A DNA stretch of 46,698 bases from Candidatus Multiplicimicrobium inquinatum (GTDB lineage: Bacteria > Omnitrophota > Omnitrophia > Omnitrophales > Aquincolibacteriaceae): NCBI GenBank assembly GCA_002344825.1, contig DDUN01000020.1, positions 1 to 46,698 on the forward strand. Direction: 5' to 3'. Both the position numbers and the translations under genes were made by a program. Below, in pieces: positions 33,097 to 41,690 of this stretch (positions are counted from its first letter, which is position 1; every line of letters starts with the position of its first letter). A model generated the notes under the pieces. That model ran no database searches and was not told the origin of the DNA. It saw nothing but the letters and a program-made list of their open reading frames with translations.

Positions 33097-34029
33097 TTAG
33101 TCGATTTCGCTGATGACATAGAGCGGTCTTTTTTTAATTTCATTGTGCAGAACCCCGATATATTCCCCCATAATTCCAATGCACATTAATTGGACACCGC
33201 CGACCAAAAACACAGAGATAACGATCGCGGTCCACCCGGGCGCCGCGGTTTGCACAACAAACTTAATATAAAGCGCGTATAAAATATAAATAAACGAAAA
33301 AAAAGCGCAAAACATTCCGAGCCAGCTGGCAAGCCGAAGCGGAAGAATAGAAAACGAAGAAATCCCATCCATTGAAAAGCGGAGCATCCGTGAAAGAGGG
33401 TATTTTGTTTCTCCCGCGAAACGCTTGTCACGCGCGTAATCAACAAATGCCTGCGGATAGCCAAGCCAAGCTACAAGCCCGCGCACATAGCGGTGTGTTT
33501 CACGGCACTGATTAAGCGAAACCAAGGCGCGCTTGCTCAAAAGCCTGAAATCTCCGACATCCACCGGAATATCCACATTTGAAATCTTCTTGATCAATCG
33601 GTAAAACAAAGCGGCTGTCCAACGCTTAAATAAGGTCTCGCCGACTCTGCTTGTCCTCCTCGCATAAACGGTGTCATACCCCTCCTGCCACTTTTGAACC
33701 ATATCAACAATTAGTTCGGGAGGATCTTGTAAATCAGCATCAATAACAATAACCGCGTCTCCCTGTGCCTGATCCATCCCGGCTGTAATCGCCATCTGAT
33801 GGCCAAAGTTCCTTGAAAAATTAATGACTCTGATTTTTTTGTCACTCTTTTTTTCATCTCTTAAAATCGAAAGGGTTCCATCGCGGCTGCCATCGTTAAC
33901 AAATAAAAGCTCATAATCACAATCAATCTGCTGAACTGTTTTTTTGAGCCTGACAATAAATTCCCGAATAACCTGCTCTTCATTAAAAACAGGAATGACA
34001 ACGCTAAGAAAGATTTTTTTGCCGGCCAC
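33097..34029 (-). CDS. Family 2 glycosyltransferase, GtrB/DPM1-like
   Basis: A 310-residue enzyme. The GT-A domain (1-225) has VVIPVFNEEQVI, FVNDGSRDGT and the DADLQDPPE metal and sugar-nucleotide site. Two C-terminal membrane helices (about 230-255 and 265-290) follow, as in GtrB/YkcC enzymes that move a sugar from UDP- or GDP-sugar to undecaprenyl or dolichyl phosphate. It starts with GTG 34029 with GGAG 6 nt upstream. Its 3' end overlaps the predicted true start of the methyltransferase. Confidence 0.9.
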   Translation of the reverse strand: MAGKKIFLSVVIPVFNEEQVIREFIVRLKKTVQQIDCDYELLFVNDGSRDGTLSILRDEKKSDKKIRVINFSRNFGHQMAITAGMDQAQGDAVIVIDADLQDPPELIVDMVQKWQEGYDTVYARRTSRVGETLFKRWTAALFYRLIKKISNVDIPVDVGDFRLLSKRALVSLNQCRETHRYVRGLVAWLGYPQAFVDYARDKRFAGETKYPLSRMLRFSMDGISSFSILPLRLASWLGMFCAFFSFIYILYALYIKFVVQTAAPGWTAIVISVFLVGGVQLMCIGIMGEYIGVLHNEIKKRPLYVISEID

Positions 34030-34188
34030 AGATCACTCCTTCTTTTGAATAACGCGTCAAAGCACGCCGAATTGACAACCGCACGGCTCTAGGAAAATGG
34101 TATTGACGGGCAGCGTGCCCTTGAAAAGAAACCACTCGGGAGGAGTCATAAAAAATCGAAAATACCATGGGGGGCATTATAAATGAGG

Positions 34189-34216
34189 GCACAAGTTATG
34201 TGTACATAACTTGTGC
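34189..34216. terminator. 11-bp perfect stem-loop downstream of tRNA-Ser
   Basis: Arms 34189-34199 and 34206-34216, loop GTGTAC (self-complementary, so the whole is a 28-bp palindrome). No U-tract follows on either strand, so termination is uncertain; an operator or processing site is equally possible. Confidence 0.4.
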
Positions 34217-34260
34217 GTCCGAATTTACCCTGAACAAGCGTGCTATGCGAGCGCGTTGAA

Positions 34261-34353
<93 letters not shown>

Positions 34354-34372
34354 ATTTGGTTTGGGAAGGCGT

Positions 34373-34401
34373 ATGCTATCGCAGAGCCGTCTGAGTGTCT
34401 A
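34373..34401 (-). promoter_or_regulatory. Promoter of tRNA-Ser
   Basis: TAGACA (34396-34401), 17 bp, TAGCAT (34373-34378) on the minus strand, about 20 bp before the tRNA. Confidence 0.4.
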
Positions 34402-34417
34402 CCACCTGATAACGCGA

Positions 34418-36181
34418 TTACTGGGGCAAATCATTCTGCGTACAGACGCGGTTACGGCCGGATTGTTTGGCGAGATAAAGTGCTTTGTCAGCGCGATGAA
34501 CCATAGAGTCTGGAATGTTTTCGCCCTGATTCAGTATCGCCACACCCAGGCTCGTAGTAACAAAAATTTTTGTTCCATTCCAATCATACTGCGCTTCCTG
34601 AATCGAAACACGAATCCGCTCCGCGATTCGATTCGCAACGCTTTCGAGCGAATTGCGGCGAATCAAAATAATAAATTCCTCGCCTCCGTAACGCGCGACA
34701 AAATCAATGTCCTTTAAAGTTCTCTTTTGCCGTACCGCCGCCTGAATAATTTCCGCGGTTCGCTTCAAAACCATATCTCCCGCGGGATGGCCATGCGTAT
34801 CGTTAATTTTTTTGAAATGATCAATATCCATCAAAATAACCGCGAGCGGCTCCTTGCGCATCACCGCTTCACGCGTCATTTGATTCATAATCACGCGAAA
34901 ATGACGGATCACGTAAAGGTTGGTGAGCCCGTCCCGCGTCGCTAAATGAAATAACGCCGAATGCTCCTGCCGGGCATGCAGCGCATCAAAAACAAACACC
35001 ACCGCTCCGGCAGTAATGAGATATAAAAGCGTCGAAAGAACTGAAACCCAGACCGACAGAAGGATGCCGGTCATCCAAATTAAAATCACAGCCGTCACAA
35101 TGCCCGCCCAAACAACCCAGTAAATACGCCCAAGGCGCAGTCCTGTCCAAAAAAATAAAGCGCCTGCCGCCGCAATAAATAAAAAAATCGATATGCCGAC
35201 AGGAGCAATCTTTTTTAAATCCCAATCCGGATTTCTTAACCCGTCAAAAATCATCGCCATTACTTCAAACGGAAAAACAGTTTCGTTCCAGGGCGTTCGG
35301 CCGGAAAGGCTTGATGATTCATCCGCAAGCCCAATAAAAACATCTTTCCCTTTGAAGATTTCCGGATCAATTTGCTGACTCATTCCTTCCCGCAAAGATA
35401 AATAGGCTTGAACCATGTCTGAAAATTCAAACCGATCCCATTTTTTAAAACGTGTTCGGTTCCAGGGAATAAGAAAATTTTTGTCTTCTTGGCGGTCAAA
35501 GGTCTTGGCCGCGTGATTGGAATTTTGCGTTTCCGAAAGCATTTTTAACGCGGCAATCGGATAAATCATTCCCTGCCCAGTAAACCAAGGCGTCCAAAAT
35601 CGAAACACCCTGTCGTTTTCCAAATTTAATTGCCGGTGTCCAAAAAAAACCAGCTTTGCTATCTCAGGCAAAGGCCGTGCCCAATCCATACGCGGCTCTT
35701 GCCCGGGAGCCAGCTTATTCAGCCCGGGACCGGAATTATCAAAATGCGGCAAAAAATCAGCCGCAAAAAAAACGGGGCTTTTTTTCTTGCTCAAAACCGC
35801 CGTCAACGCCTTTTGATCTTCTTCCCACCATGACTCAGAAAAATTATGATCTATATAAATGGAACGCGCGCCAAGTCTTTGAAGAAACTCAATCATCACA
35901 GCGTGCCGAAACGGCGGCCATGGCCACTTTCCGATTTGATTCAAACTTTTTCCGGAAATGGGAATGAGCACCACTTCGGTTTCTTTAATTACTTTGGCCC
36001 GCGAAAGCCAGGTGTCAAGAAAAGCGGTTTCCAAAGAATCAAGAGCATGAAAAAAAATAAGCAGCCCGAAAATAGCGGCGCAAATCGCGGTAGAAAGCTG
36101 ACGGCTTATAAAAAGCTGCCGCGTTTGTTTTGTGCGGGTAAATAATTGGTCCGTTGTTAAGGGTTCCTGCTGTGTGTTCAT
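34418..36181 (-). CDS. CHASE2-domain diguanylate cyclase
   Basis: A 587-residue membrane sensor. One N-terminal helix (about 28-46) leads into an extracytoplasmic CHASE2 domain (about 50-320). Three helices follow (about 325-400), then a cytoplasmic GGDEF domain with the active-site GGEEF at 499-503. It should make c-di-GMP from two GTP in response to an unknown external signal. The inhibitory I-site, normally RxxD five residues before the active site, reads KDID, so product inhibition may be weakened. It is the last gene after mnmE, separated by repeat copy E. Confidence 0.9.
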   Translation of the reverse strand: MNTQQEPLTTDQLFTRTKQTRQLFISRQLSTAICAAIFGLLIFFHALDSLETAFLDTWLSRAKVIKETEVVLIPISGKSLNQIGKWPWPPFRHAVMIEFLQRLGARSIYIDHNFSESWWEEDQKALTAVLSKKKSPVFFAADFLPHFDNSGPGLNKLAPGQEPRMDWARPLPEIAKLVFFGHRQLNLENDRVFRFWTPWFTGQGMIYPIAALKMLSETQNSNHAAKTFDRQEDKNFLIPWNRTRFKKWDRFEFSDMVQAYLSLREGMSQQIDPEIFKGKDVFIGLADESSSLSGRTPWNETVFPFEVMAMIFDGLRNPDWDLKKIAPVGISIFLFIAAAGALFFWTGLRLGRIYWVVWAGIVTAVILIWMTGILLSVWVSVLSTLLYLITAGAVVFVFDALHARQEHSALFHLATRDGLTNLYVIRHFRVIMNQMTREAVMRKEPLAVILMDIDHFKKINDTHGHPAGDMVLKRTAEIIQAAVRQKRTLKDIDFVARYGGEEFIILIRRNSLESVANRIAERIRVSIQEAQYDWNGTKIFVTTSLGVAILNQGENIPDSMVHRADKALYLAKQSGRNRVCTQNDLPQ

Positions 36182-36260
36182 GACCTTCTATTTTCGGCTT
36201 TTTTCACAAAAACCGAACGTCTGCCGCCAATTTTCTTTTCCCAACAAATGTGCCAAAACC

Positions 36261-36388
36261 AACTTTTTTCTCAAAAAGGCTTGGATGCAAGGCTTGCGCA
36301 AGCAAGCGCGGGAAGCATAGTGAAACCTATGTTGACCAAGTGAGCGCAGCGCATAACGCCGCAGACAAGCTTTTTTCAGAAAAAGTTT
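36261..36388 (-). repeat. Long bipartite palindromic repeat, copy E
   Basis: The most diverged copy: inner hairpin CATAG/CTATG and GCTTCCCGC. Outer arms AACTTTTTTCTC..AAAAAGGCTTG and CAAGCTTTTTT..AGAAAAAGTTT pair over more than 20 positions. It runs into the mnmE stop codon (36387-36389). Confidence 0.8.
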
Positions 36389-37766
36389 ATTTTCCGATGC
36401 AGAATTGGGAAAAGATGATGTCCAGCAAGTCTTCCGAGTAAATCGATCCTATCAACTCTTCCAGAGCGTCAATCGCGGCCTTGAGGTCAAGCGTCACAAA
36501 TTCGAGGGAAAGTTTTTGGTCATACGCCATGCGGGCGCGCCCCAGCGCCTCTAAAGCTTGCGTCAGCGCGTGATGATGGCGAAGCTTGGTGATTTGCTCA
36601 CCCGCATCCGAAGTTTGTTTTTCAAGAAATTCCGCAAGCGACTCTTCTAAATCTGACAGGCCATGTCCCGTTTTGGTTGAAATCGAAATCGACGGCCCCA
36701 ATATTTTTTGATTTTCCGCCGTGATCTTCAGCGGTAAGTCAGATTTATTAACCAAAACAAACCGCGGCTTATCCTCTGGAATTTTTTGAAGCACGGTTTT
36801 GTCCGCATCATCCAAAGGTCTGGATCCATCGGCGACGAACAAAACCAAATGACATTTTTCAATCGCTTCACGGCTGCGCTGCATACTCATCTCATCCAGC
36901 GGATGCTCCGGTGTTGAAACAATTCCTGCGGTATCCGCGAGACGAAGCCAAAATCCGCCGATTTCAAGCGGCTCTTCGATCACGTCACGTGTCGTGTTGG
37001 GAATATCTGAAACAATCGCGCGATCACGTTCAAGCAAGGCGTTAAAAAGCGATGACTTTCCCGCATTGGGTTTCCCCGCCAAAACGACAAAAGCACCTTC
37101 GCGCACTAAACTGTTTTTTGAAAACCCCGCGAGCAAAGCGCGAATTTCTTTTTCTATTTCGCTTAAATTTTTTTGCATGCCGTCGCGAATATCAATTTCC
37201 AAATCTTCATCCGGAAAATCAAGATAAGCTTCCATGTTTCCATAAAGACTCATCATGCCATCGCGCAAAATTTTAAATCGCTGAGAAAGCGAACCGGATA
37301 ATTGTCTCACGGCGATTTCACGCGCTCTGTCGCTTTTTGCTCGAATTAAATCCAAAACTGCTTCGGCCTGAGTTAAATCGATTTTTCCGTTAATGAAAGC
37401 GCGTTTCGTAAATTCTCCGGGCTGTGCGGGCTTTGCTCCGGCCTGATAAAGCAAATCCAAAATTTTGCGTGAAACAACCAGCCCGCCATGACAGCTGACT
37501 TCAACGGTGTCTTCACCGGTATAACTGTGCGGCGCTTTAAACAGACTGGCCAAAACTTGATCCACGGTTTTTCCGTCGGCCGCAACCGCGTTTCCGAGAT
37601 GAATCGTATGCGACGAAGCCTGCCGAAGACTGACGCCTTTTACGGATCGAAATACTTTTTCCGCCACCTCAATCGCTTCCGGCCCGCTGACGCGAATGAC
37701 AGCAATGCCGCCTTCTCCGAGCGGAGTCGCGATCGCGGCAATGGTTTCTTCGATAATATCGCTCAT
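36387..37766 (-). CDS. mnmE: tRNA uridine-5-carboxymethylaminomethyl modification GTPase MnmE
   Basis: A 459-residue GTPase that, with MnmG, modifies U34 of tRNAs using 5,10-methylene-THF. The N-terminal THF-binding domain (1-120) is followed by a helical domain with an inserted G domain: G1 GKPNAGKSS, G2 NTTRD, G3 DTAG, G4 NKSD. The C-terminal CIGK contains the reactive Cys. It starts 2 nt after folC. Its need for folate fits its place in a pabB-pabC-purH-folC run. Confidence 0.97.
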   Translation of the reverse strand: MSDIIEETIAAIATPLGEGGIAVIRVSGPEAIEVAEKVFRSVKGVSLRQASSHTIHLGNAVAADGKTVDQVLASLFKAPHSYTGEDTVEVSCHGGLVVSRKILDLLYQAGAKPAQPGEFTKRAFINGKIDLTQAEAVLDLIRAKSDRAREIAVRQLSGSLSQRFKILRDGMMSLYGNMEAYLDFPDEDLEIDIRDGMQKNLSEIEKEIRALLAGFSKNSLVREGAFVVLAGKPNAGKSSLFNALLERDRAIVSDIPNTTRDVIEEPLEIGGFWLRLADTAGIVSTPEHPLDEMSMQRSREAIEKCHLVLFVADGSRPLDDADKTVLQKIPEDKPRFVLVNKSDLPLKITAENQKILGPSISISTKTGHGLSDLEESLAEFLEKQTSDAGEQITKLRHHHALTQALEALGRARMAYDQKLSLEFVTLDLKAAIDALEELIGSIYSEDLLDIIFSQFCIGK

Positions 37767-37768
37767 TT

Positions 37769-39007
37769 TTATCTCAATAACTTTCGAATTTCGCCCAGCA
37801 AATAAAAAGAGCCGGTCATGACCGCGCTCTCCCCCTTGCGAAGACTTTGTTTCAAAAAGCTTAAAGCTTGCTGCGTATTTTTGACCGGAATAATTCTATC
37901 AAAAAAAGCTTCGGCTTCCGCGGCTAAATCCGCCAATCTCTTGGAGCGCGGATGATCTAAAGCACTGACAATCACGGGCAATTTCAACTCCGACAATATC
38001 CCCAGCATGACCGCACTGTCTTTGTCGCGCAAGGCGCTGAAAAATAAAACCCTGGGCTTTTGTTTCATTTTTTGAATGGTTGCAACCAGCTCAAGGCAAC
38101 CGGCGGGATTATGCGCCGCGTCCATGATCAGCTTTCGGCCTTGCCACGCAACCGTCTCAACGCGCCCCGCCCATTTTTTTTGAGCAAGTCCGAAACGGAT
38201 ATTCTTCTCTGTAATTGAAAAATCAAACTGCTCTTTTAAAAGCCGCGCCGCAGCGGAAGCATTCCCCGCATTTTGTTTTTGAAATTCTCCGGCAAGCGCG
38301 GGCTGAAAAGCGACGGGCTTCGCAATAACCAAACGGCTTTTTTGTTTCGCGGCAATTTGCCGTATTTTTTTCGCTGCCGCTTCGGCCTGCGAAGCCAAAA
38401 CAGTAAATCGTGCGCGCTTAATGATCCCCGCTTTTTCCCGAGCAATTTTCACGATCGTATTTCCAAGAAAAGCCTGGTGATCCAAATCGATTTTTGTAAT
38501 CACGCAAAGCGGCGCTTCAAGGACGTTGGTCGCATCCAACCGTCCGCCCATCCCGATTTCAAAAATACCGACACGCAACCCTTGCTTTGCAAAGATCCAA
38601 ATCGCAAGCAAAGTGAGCATTTCAAAAAAAGTAGGCGCCCCCATTTTTTTCGGAAAAGGTTTGGCTTTGAAAATCCTTTGAATTTCACTAACACCATATG
38701 CCCACTCTTTTTCGGAAAGCATTTTTCCGCCAACGCGAATTCTTTCGCGGATCGTGTCAATGTGCGGCGAATGATAAAAACCACAGGAGATTTTGGATTG
38801 AAGAAGAATTTGCTCAAGAAAGTATCCGGTCGAGCCTTTCCCAACCGTGCCCGCAATCAAGATCGAAAAAAAATCATGGTCGGGATTCCCCAGCGCTTCC
38901 AGCCCATGCCGCATGCGCTCAAGGTTGAATTGCGCGTGGCTTTTGGGAACAACTTTTTCGTAGTTGATGAACCCATTCAGATAAGCAATTGCTTGTTTGT
39001 AGTTCAT
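37769..39007 (-). CDS. folC: Bifunctional folylpolyglutamate/dihydrofolate synthase
   Basis: A 412-residue ligase that adds Glu to dihydropteroate and to folates. The P-loop is GTVGKGST (family GTNGKGS), with SPHIDTIRERI, FEIGMGGRLDATN, the KIDLDHQ metal-site segment and DAAHNPAG. All are in the right order and the length is typical. It is coupled tightly to mnmE downstream. Repeat copy F separates it from purH upstream. Confidence 0.94.
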   Translation of the reverse strand: MNYKQAIAYLNGFINYEKVVPKSHAQFNLERMRHGLEALGNPDHDFFSILIAGTVGKGSTGYFLEQILLQSKISCGFYHSPHIDTIRERIRVGGKMLSEKEWAYGVSEIQRIFKAKPFPKKMGAPTFFEMLTLLAIWIFAKQGLRVGIFEIGMGGRLDATNVLEAPLCVITKIDLDHQAFLGNTIVKIAREKAGIIKRARFTVLASQAEAAAKKIRQIAAKQKSRLVIAKPVAFQPALAGEFQKQNAGNASAAARLLKEQFDFSITEKNIRFGLAQKKWAGRVETVAWQGRKLIMDAAHNPAGCLELVATIQKMKQKPRVLFFSALRDKDSAVMLGILSELKLPVIVSALDHPRSKRLADLAAEAEAFFDRIIPVKNTQQALSFLKQSLRKGESAVMTGSFYLLGEIRKLLR

Positions 39008-39033
39008 GCGAAAGAGTTTCTATCTGATTCCGT

Positions 39034-39158
39034 GAAACAGATCAAAAGGGTTTGGATCCAAGGCGCGCACAAACGCCCGCGGAGGCGTAGTGAAACCTAC
39101 GCCGCACAAGGAAGTGAAGTGCGTAACGCAGGAGACGAACCGTTTTCATCTGTTTTTT
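39034..39158 (-). repeat. Long bipartite palindromic repeat, copy F
   Basis: The best-preserved core (GTGCGGCGTAG/CTACGCC with TTTCA loop, CTCCGCGGGCG, GCGCCTTGGATCC). Outer arms AAACAGAT..AAAA and TTTT..ATCTGTTT pair. It runs into the purH stop codon (39157-39159). Confidence 0.88.
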
Positions 39159-40749
39159 AATGTTTAAAGTGGCGTTCGCCTGTCACGAGCATCGCAATGC
39201 CTAATCGATTGCAAACATCAATGACCTCTTGGTCTTTGATCGATCCACCCGGCTGAATGATGGCTTCGATGCCATGCTTGGCGGCATATTCCACGGAATC
39301 CGGCATGGGGAAAAAAGCATCACTGCCGAGAAAAGCACCGCGTGTTTTCCCTGTGGCTTTATCACACGCAATTTTGGTGGAATCTACGCGCGACATTTGT
39401 CCCGCTCCTACACCCACCGTGGCAAACCCTTGCGTCAAAACAATCGCGTTGGATTTCACCAGTTTCGCGCATTGATAGGCAAACACCAATTCATCCAGTT
39501 TGTCTTTGCGAAGTTTATGCTTGGTCACCCATTTCAAATTCTTTTTAAACGCGGCCAAACGAAAGCGAATCGGATGGTCTTTCGTTTGCACCAACGCACC
39601 GGTGCGCAGCAATTTAATTTCGCAGTCAGATTTTTCATCCAGCCCCTGAATTTCCATAATGCGTAAATTTTTGCGGGCTTGTAAAAGCGCGAGCGCTTTG
39701 GGTTTATAAGCAGGCGCCGCGATAATTTCAAAAAATCCGAGACGCTTTAAAAGTTGAGCCGCTACTTCTTCGGTGCAAATACGATTCAAACCGATCACAC
39801 CGCCAAAAGCCGAAACCGGGTCGGAATCAATCGCCTGATCCACGGCCTTGACCATGTTTTTGTTCTGCGCGATGCCCGACGGATTGGTGTGCTTCACGAC
39901 AACCACTGTGGGATCTTTAAATTCCGCCGCACCTTCAATCGCCGCTTCCATATCGACAAGATTGTTAAAGGAAAGTTCTTTGCCATGCAATTGCTTCCAG
40001 CCGAATTTTTTGCCACCGAAAGTAGATGCGTAGAAAGCCGCTTTTTGATGCGGGTTTTCGCCGTAACGCAAATCTTGCAGTTTTTTAAACCCAACCGCAA
40101 AACCGACCGGCAATTCATCAGATTTATTTTTAACTTCACCGGAAAGATGCGTCGCGATCGCGGCATCATAAGACGCCGTGCGCGCGTAAACTTTTTGCGC
40201 GAGCTCAAAACGCAAATCATAAGAGGTGGCACTTTTGTAAGTATCCAGCTCCAAAACAACGCGATGATAGTCGTTCGGATCGCAAACAACCGTAACAGAG
40301 CGGAAGTTTTTAGCCGCGGAACGAAGCATGGAAGGTCCGCCAATATCAATATTTTCAATCGCGTGCGCGAGCTCTACTCCGGGTTTTGAAGTCACTTCTT
40401 CAAACGGATAAAGATTCACCACCACCAAATCAATCGCGGTGATGCTATGCGCCTTAGCTTGTTTTTCATGCGCTTGATTGCCGCGCACATAAAGAAGCCC
40501 GCCGTGAATTTTGGGATGCAAAGTCTTAACGCGTCCGTCCATCATTTCCGGAAAACCGGTTATCTGGTCAATCGCAGTCGCCGGAATTTTCGCATCATGC
40601 AATGATTTCAGCGTTCCGCCGGTGGAAATAATTTCTATTTTATGGCGGCGAAGTTCTTTGGCGAAAGGAATCAGTCCTTCTTTATTCGAGACGGAGATGA
40701 GCGCGCGTTTGATTTTCGGATTTCGGATACTTTTTTTGGAGGACGGCAT
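39157..40749 (-). CDS. purH: Bifunctional AICAR formyltransferase/IMP cyclohydrolase
   Basis: A 530-residue enzyme for the last two steps of IMP synthesis. The N-terminal cyclohydrolase (1-195) starts at KRALISVSNKEGL, with STGGTLKSL and the GRVKTLHPKIHGG motif. The C-terminal transformylase has YGENPHQKAAFY, the VVKHTNPSG motif and SDAFFPMPDSVE. It uses 10-formyl-THF, fitting the folate context. SD AAAGGT before ATG 40749. Its first 26 codons overlap the end of the preceding frame (pabC) in another phase. Confidence 0.96.
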   Translation of the reverse strand: MPSSKKSIRNPKIKRALISVSNKEGLIPFAKELRRHKIEIISTGGTLKSLHDAKIPATAIDQITGFPEMMDGRVKTLHPKIHGGLLYVRGNQAHEKQAKAHSITAIDLVVVNLYPFEEVTSKPGVELAHAIENIDIGGPSMLRSAAKNFRSVTVVCDPNDYHRVVLELDTYKSATSYDLRFELAQKVYARTASYDAAIATHLSGEVKNKSDELPVGFAVGFKKLQDLRYGENPHQKAAFYASTFGGKKFGWKQLHGKELSFNNLVDMEAAIEGAAEFKDPTVVVVKHTNPSGIAQNKNMVKAVDQAIDSDPVSAFGGVIGLNRICTEEVAAQLLKRLGFFEIIAAPAYKPKALALLQARKNLRIMEIQGLDEKSDCEIKLLRTGALVQTKDHPIRFRLAAFKKNLKWVTKHKLRKDKLDELVFAYQCAKLVKSNAIVLTQGFATVGVGAGQMSRVDSTKIACDKATGKTRGAFLGSDAFFPMPDSVEYAAKHGIEAIIQPGGSIKDQEVIDVCNRLGIAMLVTGERHFKH

Positions 40750-41537
40750 GTGATGTTGACCTTTCTATGAAAACAATTTATCAATTTTAAAGTGATGGGC
40801 CCGGGAACCGGGGCTTGAATCAAACGCCCGTCCAATGAACGAACCGGAAGAATTTCCCAAGAAGTATTGGTCAAAAAAGCTTCGTCGGCGTTGAAGGCTT
40901 CGTGCCGCGTGAGCGGAGTTTCTCGCACGAAAAGGCCCAAATCACGGGCGCATTCTATCACAACCTCACGGGTGATTCCATTCAGCACGGAAACAGCCGG
41001 AGGGGTCAAAATCGACCCTTTTTTGACCATAAAAAAATTGCCCACGCGCGCCTCGGTCACAAAATGACTCTCATCGAGAAACAGCCACTCATATGCCCCT
41101 TCGGGCTTACCCGCCAAAAGCTGCAGGCGATAATTACCTGTTTTCGCCTGAACATCCGTTTCGCCCGGTGAAGGCATGCGAAAAGACGAAGTTTTGAGAT
41201 CGACACCGGTTTTATAAATCGCAGGGTTATGTTTGCGCTCACCGATCATTACAAAAATTTTTTCCGCATGAAAAGTGATACGAATAAAACCATCTGCGCC
41301 GCCGTGCGCCTTTAAGGCTTTTTGAACAGCTGCTATCAAAACAGGGATTGCAGGCAAATCGATGCCGCATGAACGCGCCGATTCCGCAAATCGCTTCAAA
41401 TGTTCATTAAACCGAAACACCGTTCCGTTATAAAGCCGCAGCGATTCAAAAACAGAGATTTCATTTTGATTCAAAGCCCGAATCAAATTCTGATCCGTAA
41501 TTTCTTTACCATCCAAGTAACATTTAAATGTAATCAT
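40671..41537 (-). CDS. pabC: Aminotransferase class IV, probable aminodeoxychorismate lyase
   Basis: A 288-residue PLP enzyme of fold type IV. The Lys that binds PLP is in QAKTGNY, and the Glu that contacts the cofactor ring is in VTEARVGNFF. LNGITREVVIE is the usual phosphate-binding turn. Next to pabB it most likely removes pyruvate from aminodeoxychorismate to give p-aminobenzoate; D-amino acid or branched-chain aminotransferases are alternatives. The last 26 residues (basic, low complexity, KVSEIRKSNARSSPSRIKKD) overlap purH and look like a read-on tail. No SD is visible. Confidence 0.85.
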   Translation of the reverse strand: MITFKCYLDGKEITDQNLIRALNQNEISVFESLRLYNGTVFRFNEHLKRFAESARSCGIDLPAIPVLIAAVQKALKAHGGADGFIRITFHAEKIFVMIGERKHNPAIYKTGVDLKTSSFRMPSPGETDVQAKTGNYRLQLLAGKPEGAYEWLFLDESHFVTEARVGNFFMVKKGSILTPPAVSVLNGITREVVIECARDLGLFVRETPLTRHEAFNADEAFLTNTSWEILPVRSLDGRLIQAPVPGPITLKLINCFHRKVNITCRPPKKVSEIRKSNARSSPSRIKKD

Positions 41538-41570
41538 AATATTTCAACTAAAAAACTTTTGTCTTTATTG

Positions 41571-41690
41571 AACCTGATCAAAAAGGTTCGAGCACAAGGC
41601 GCAAACGAACGCCCGCGGAGGCATAGTGAAACCTACGCCGCACAAGGAAGTGAGTTTTGCAACGCCGTGATCGGCCTTTTTCAACAGGTT
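41571..41690 (-). repeat. Long bipartite palindromic repeat, copy G
   Basis: Between pabC and pabB. The outer arms AACCTG..AAAAAGG and CCTTTTT..CAGGTT pair and the 3' arm contains the last two codons and stop of pabB (41681-41683). The core is close to copy F, with inner variant CATAG/CTACG. Confidence 0.88.

Noticed and set aside
34004..34192. A 62-residue minus-strand frame upstream of the glycosyltransferase, with TATAAT 7 nt before an inner ATG
   Set aside because: It resembles a leaderless start, but the frame overlaps the glycosyltransferase and has no protein-like features; the TATAAT may simply serve the glycosyltransferase gene.
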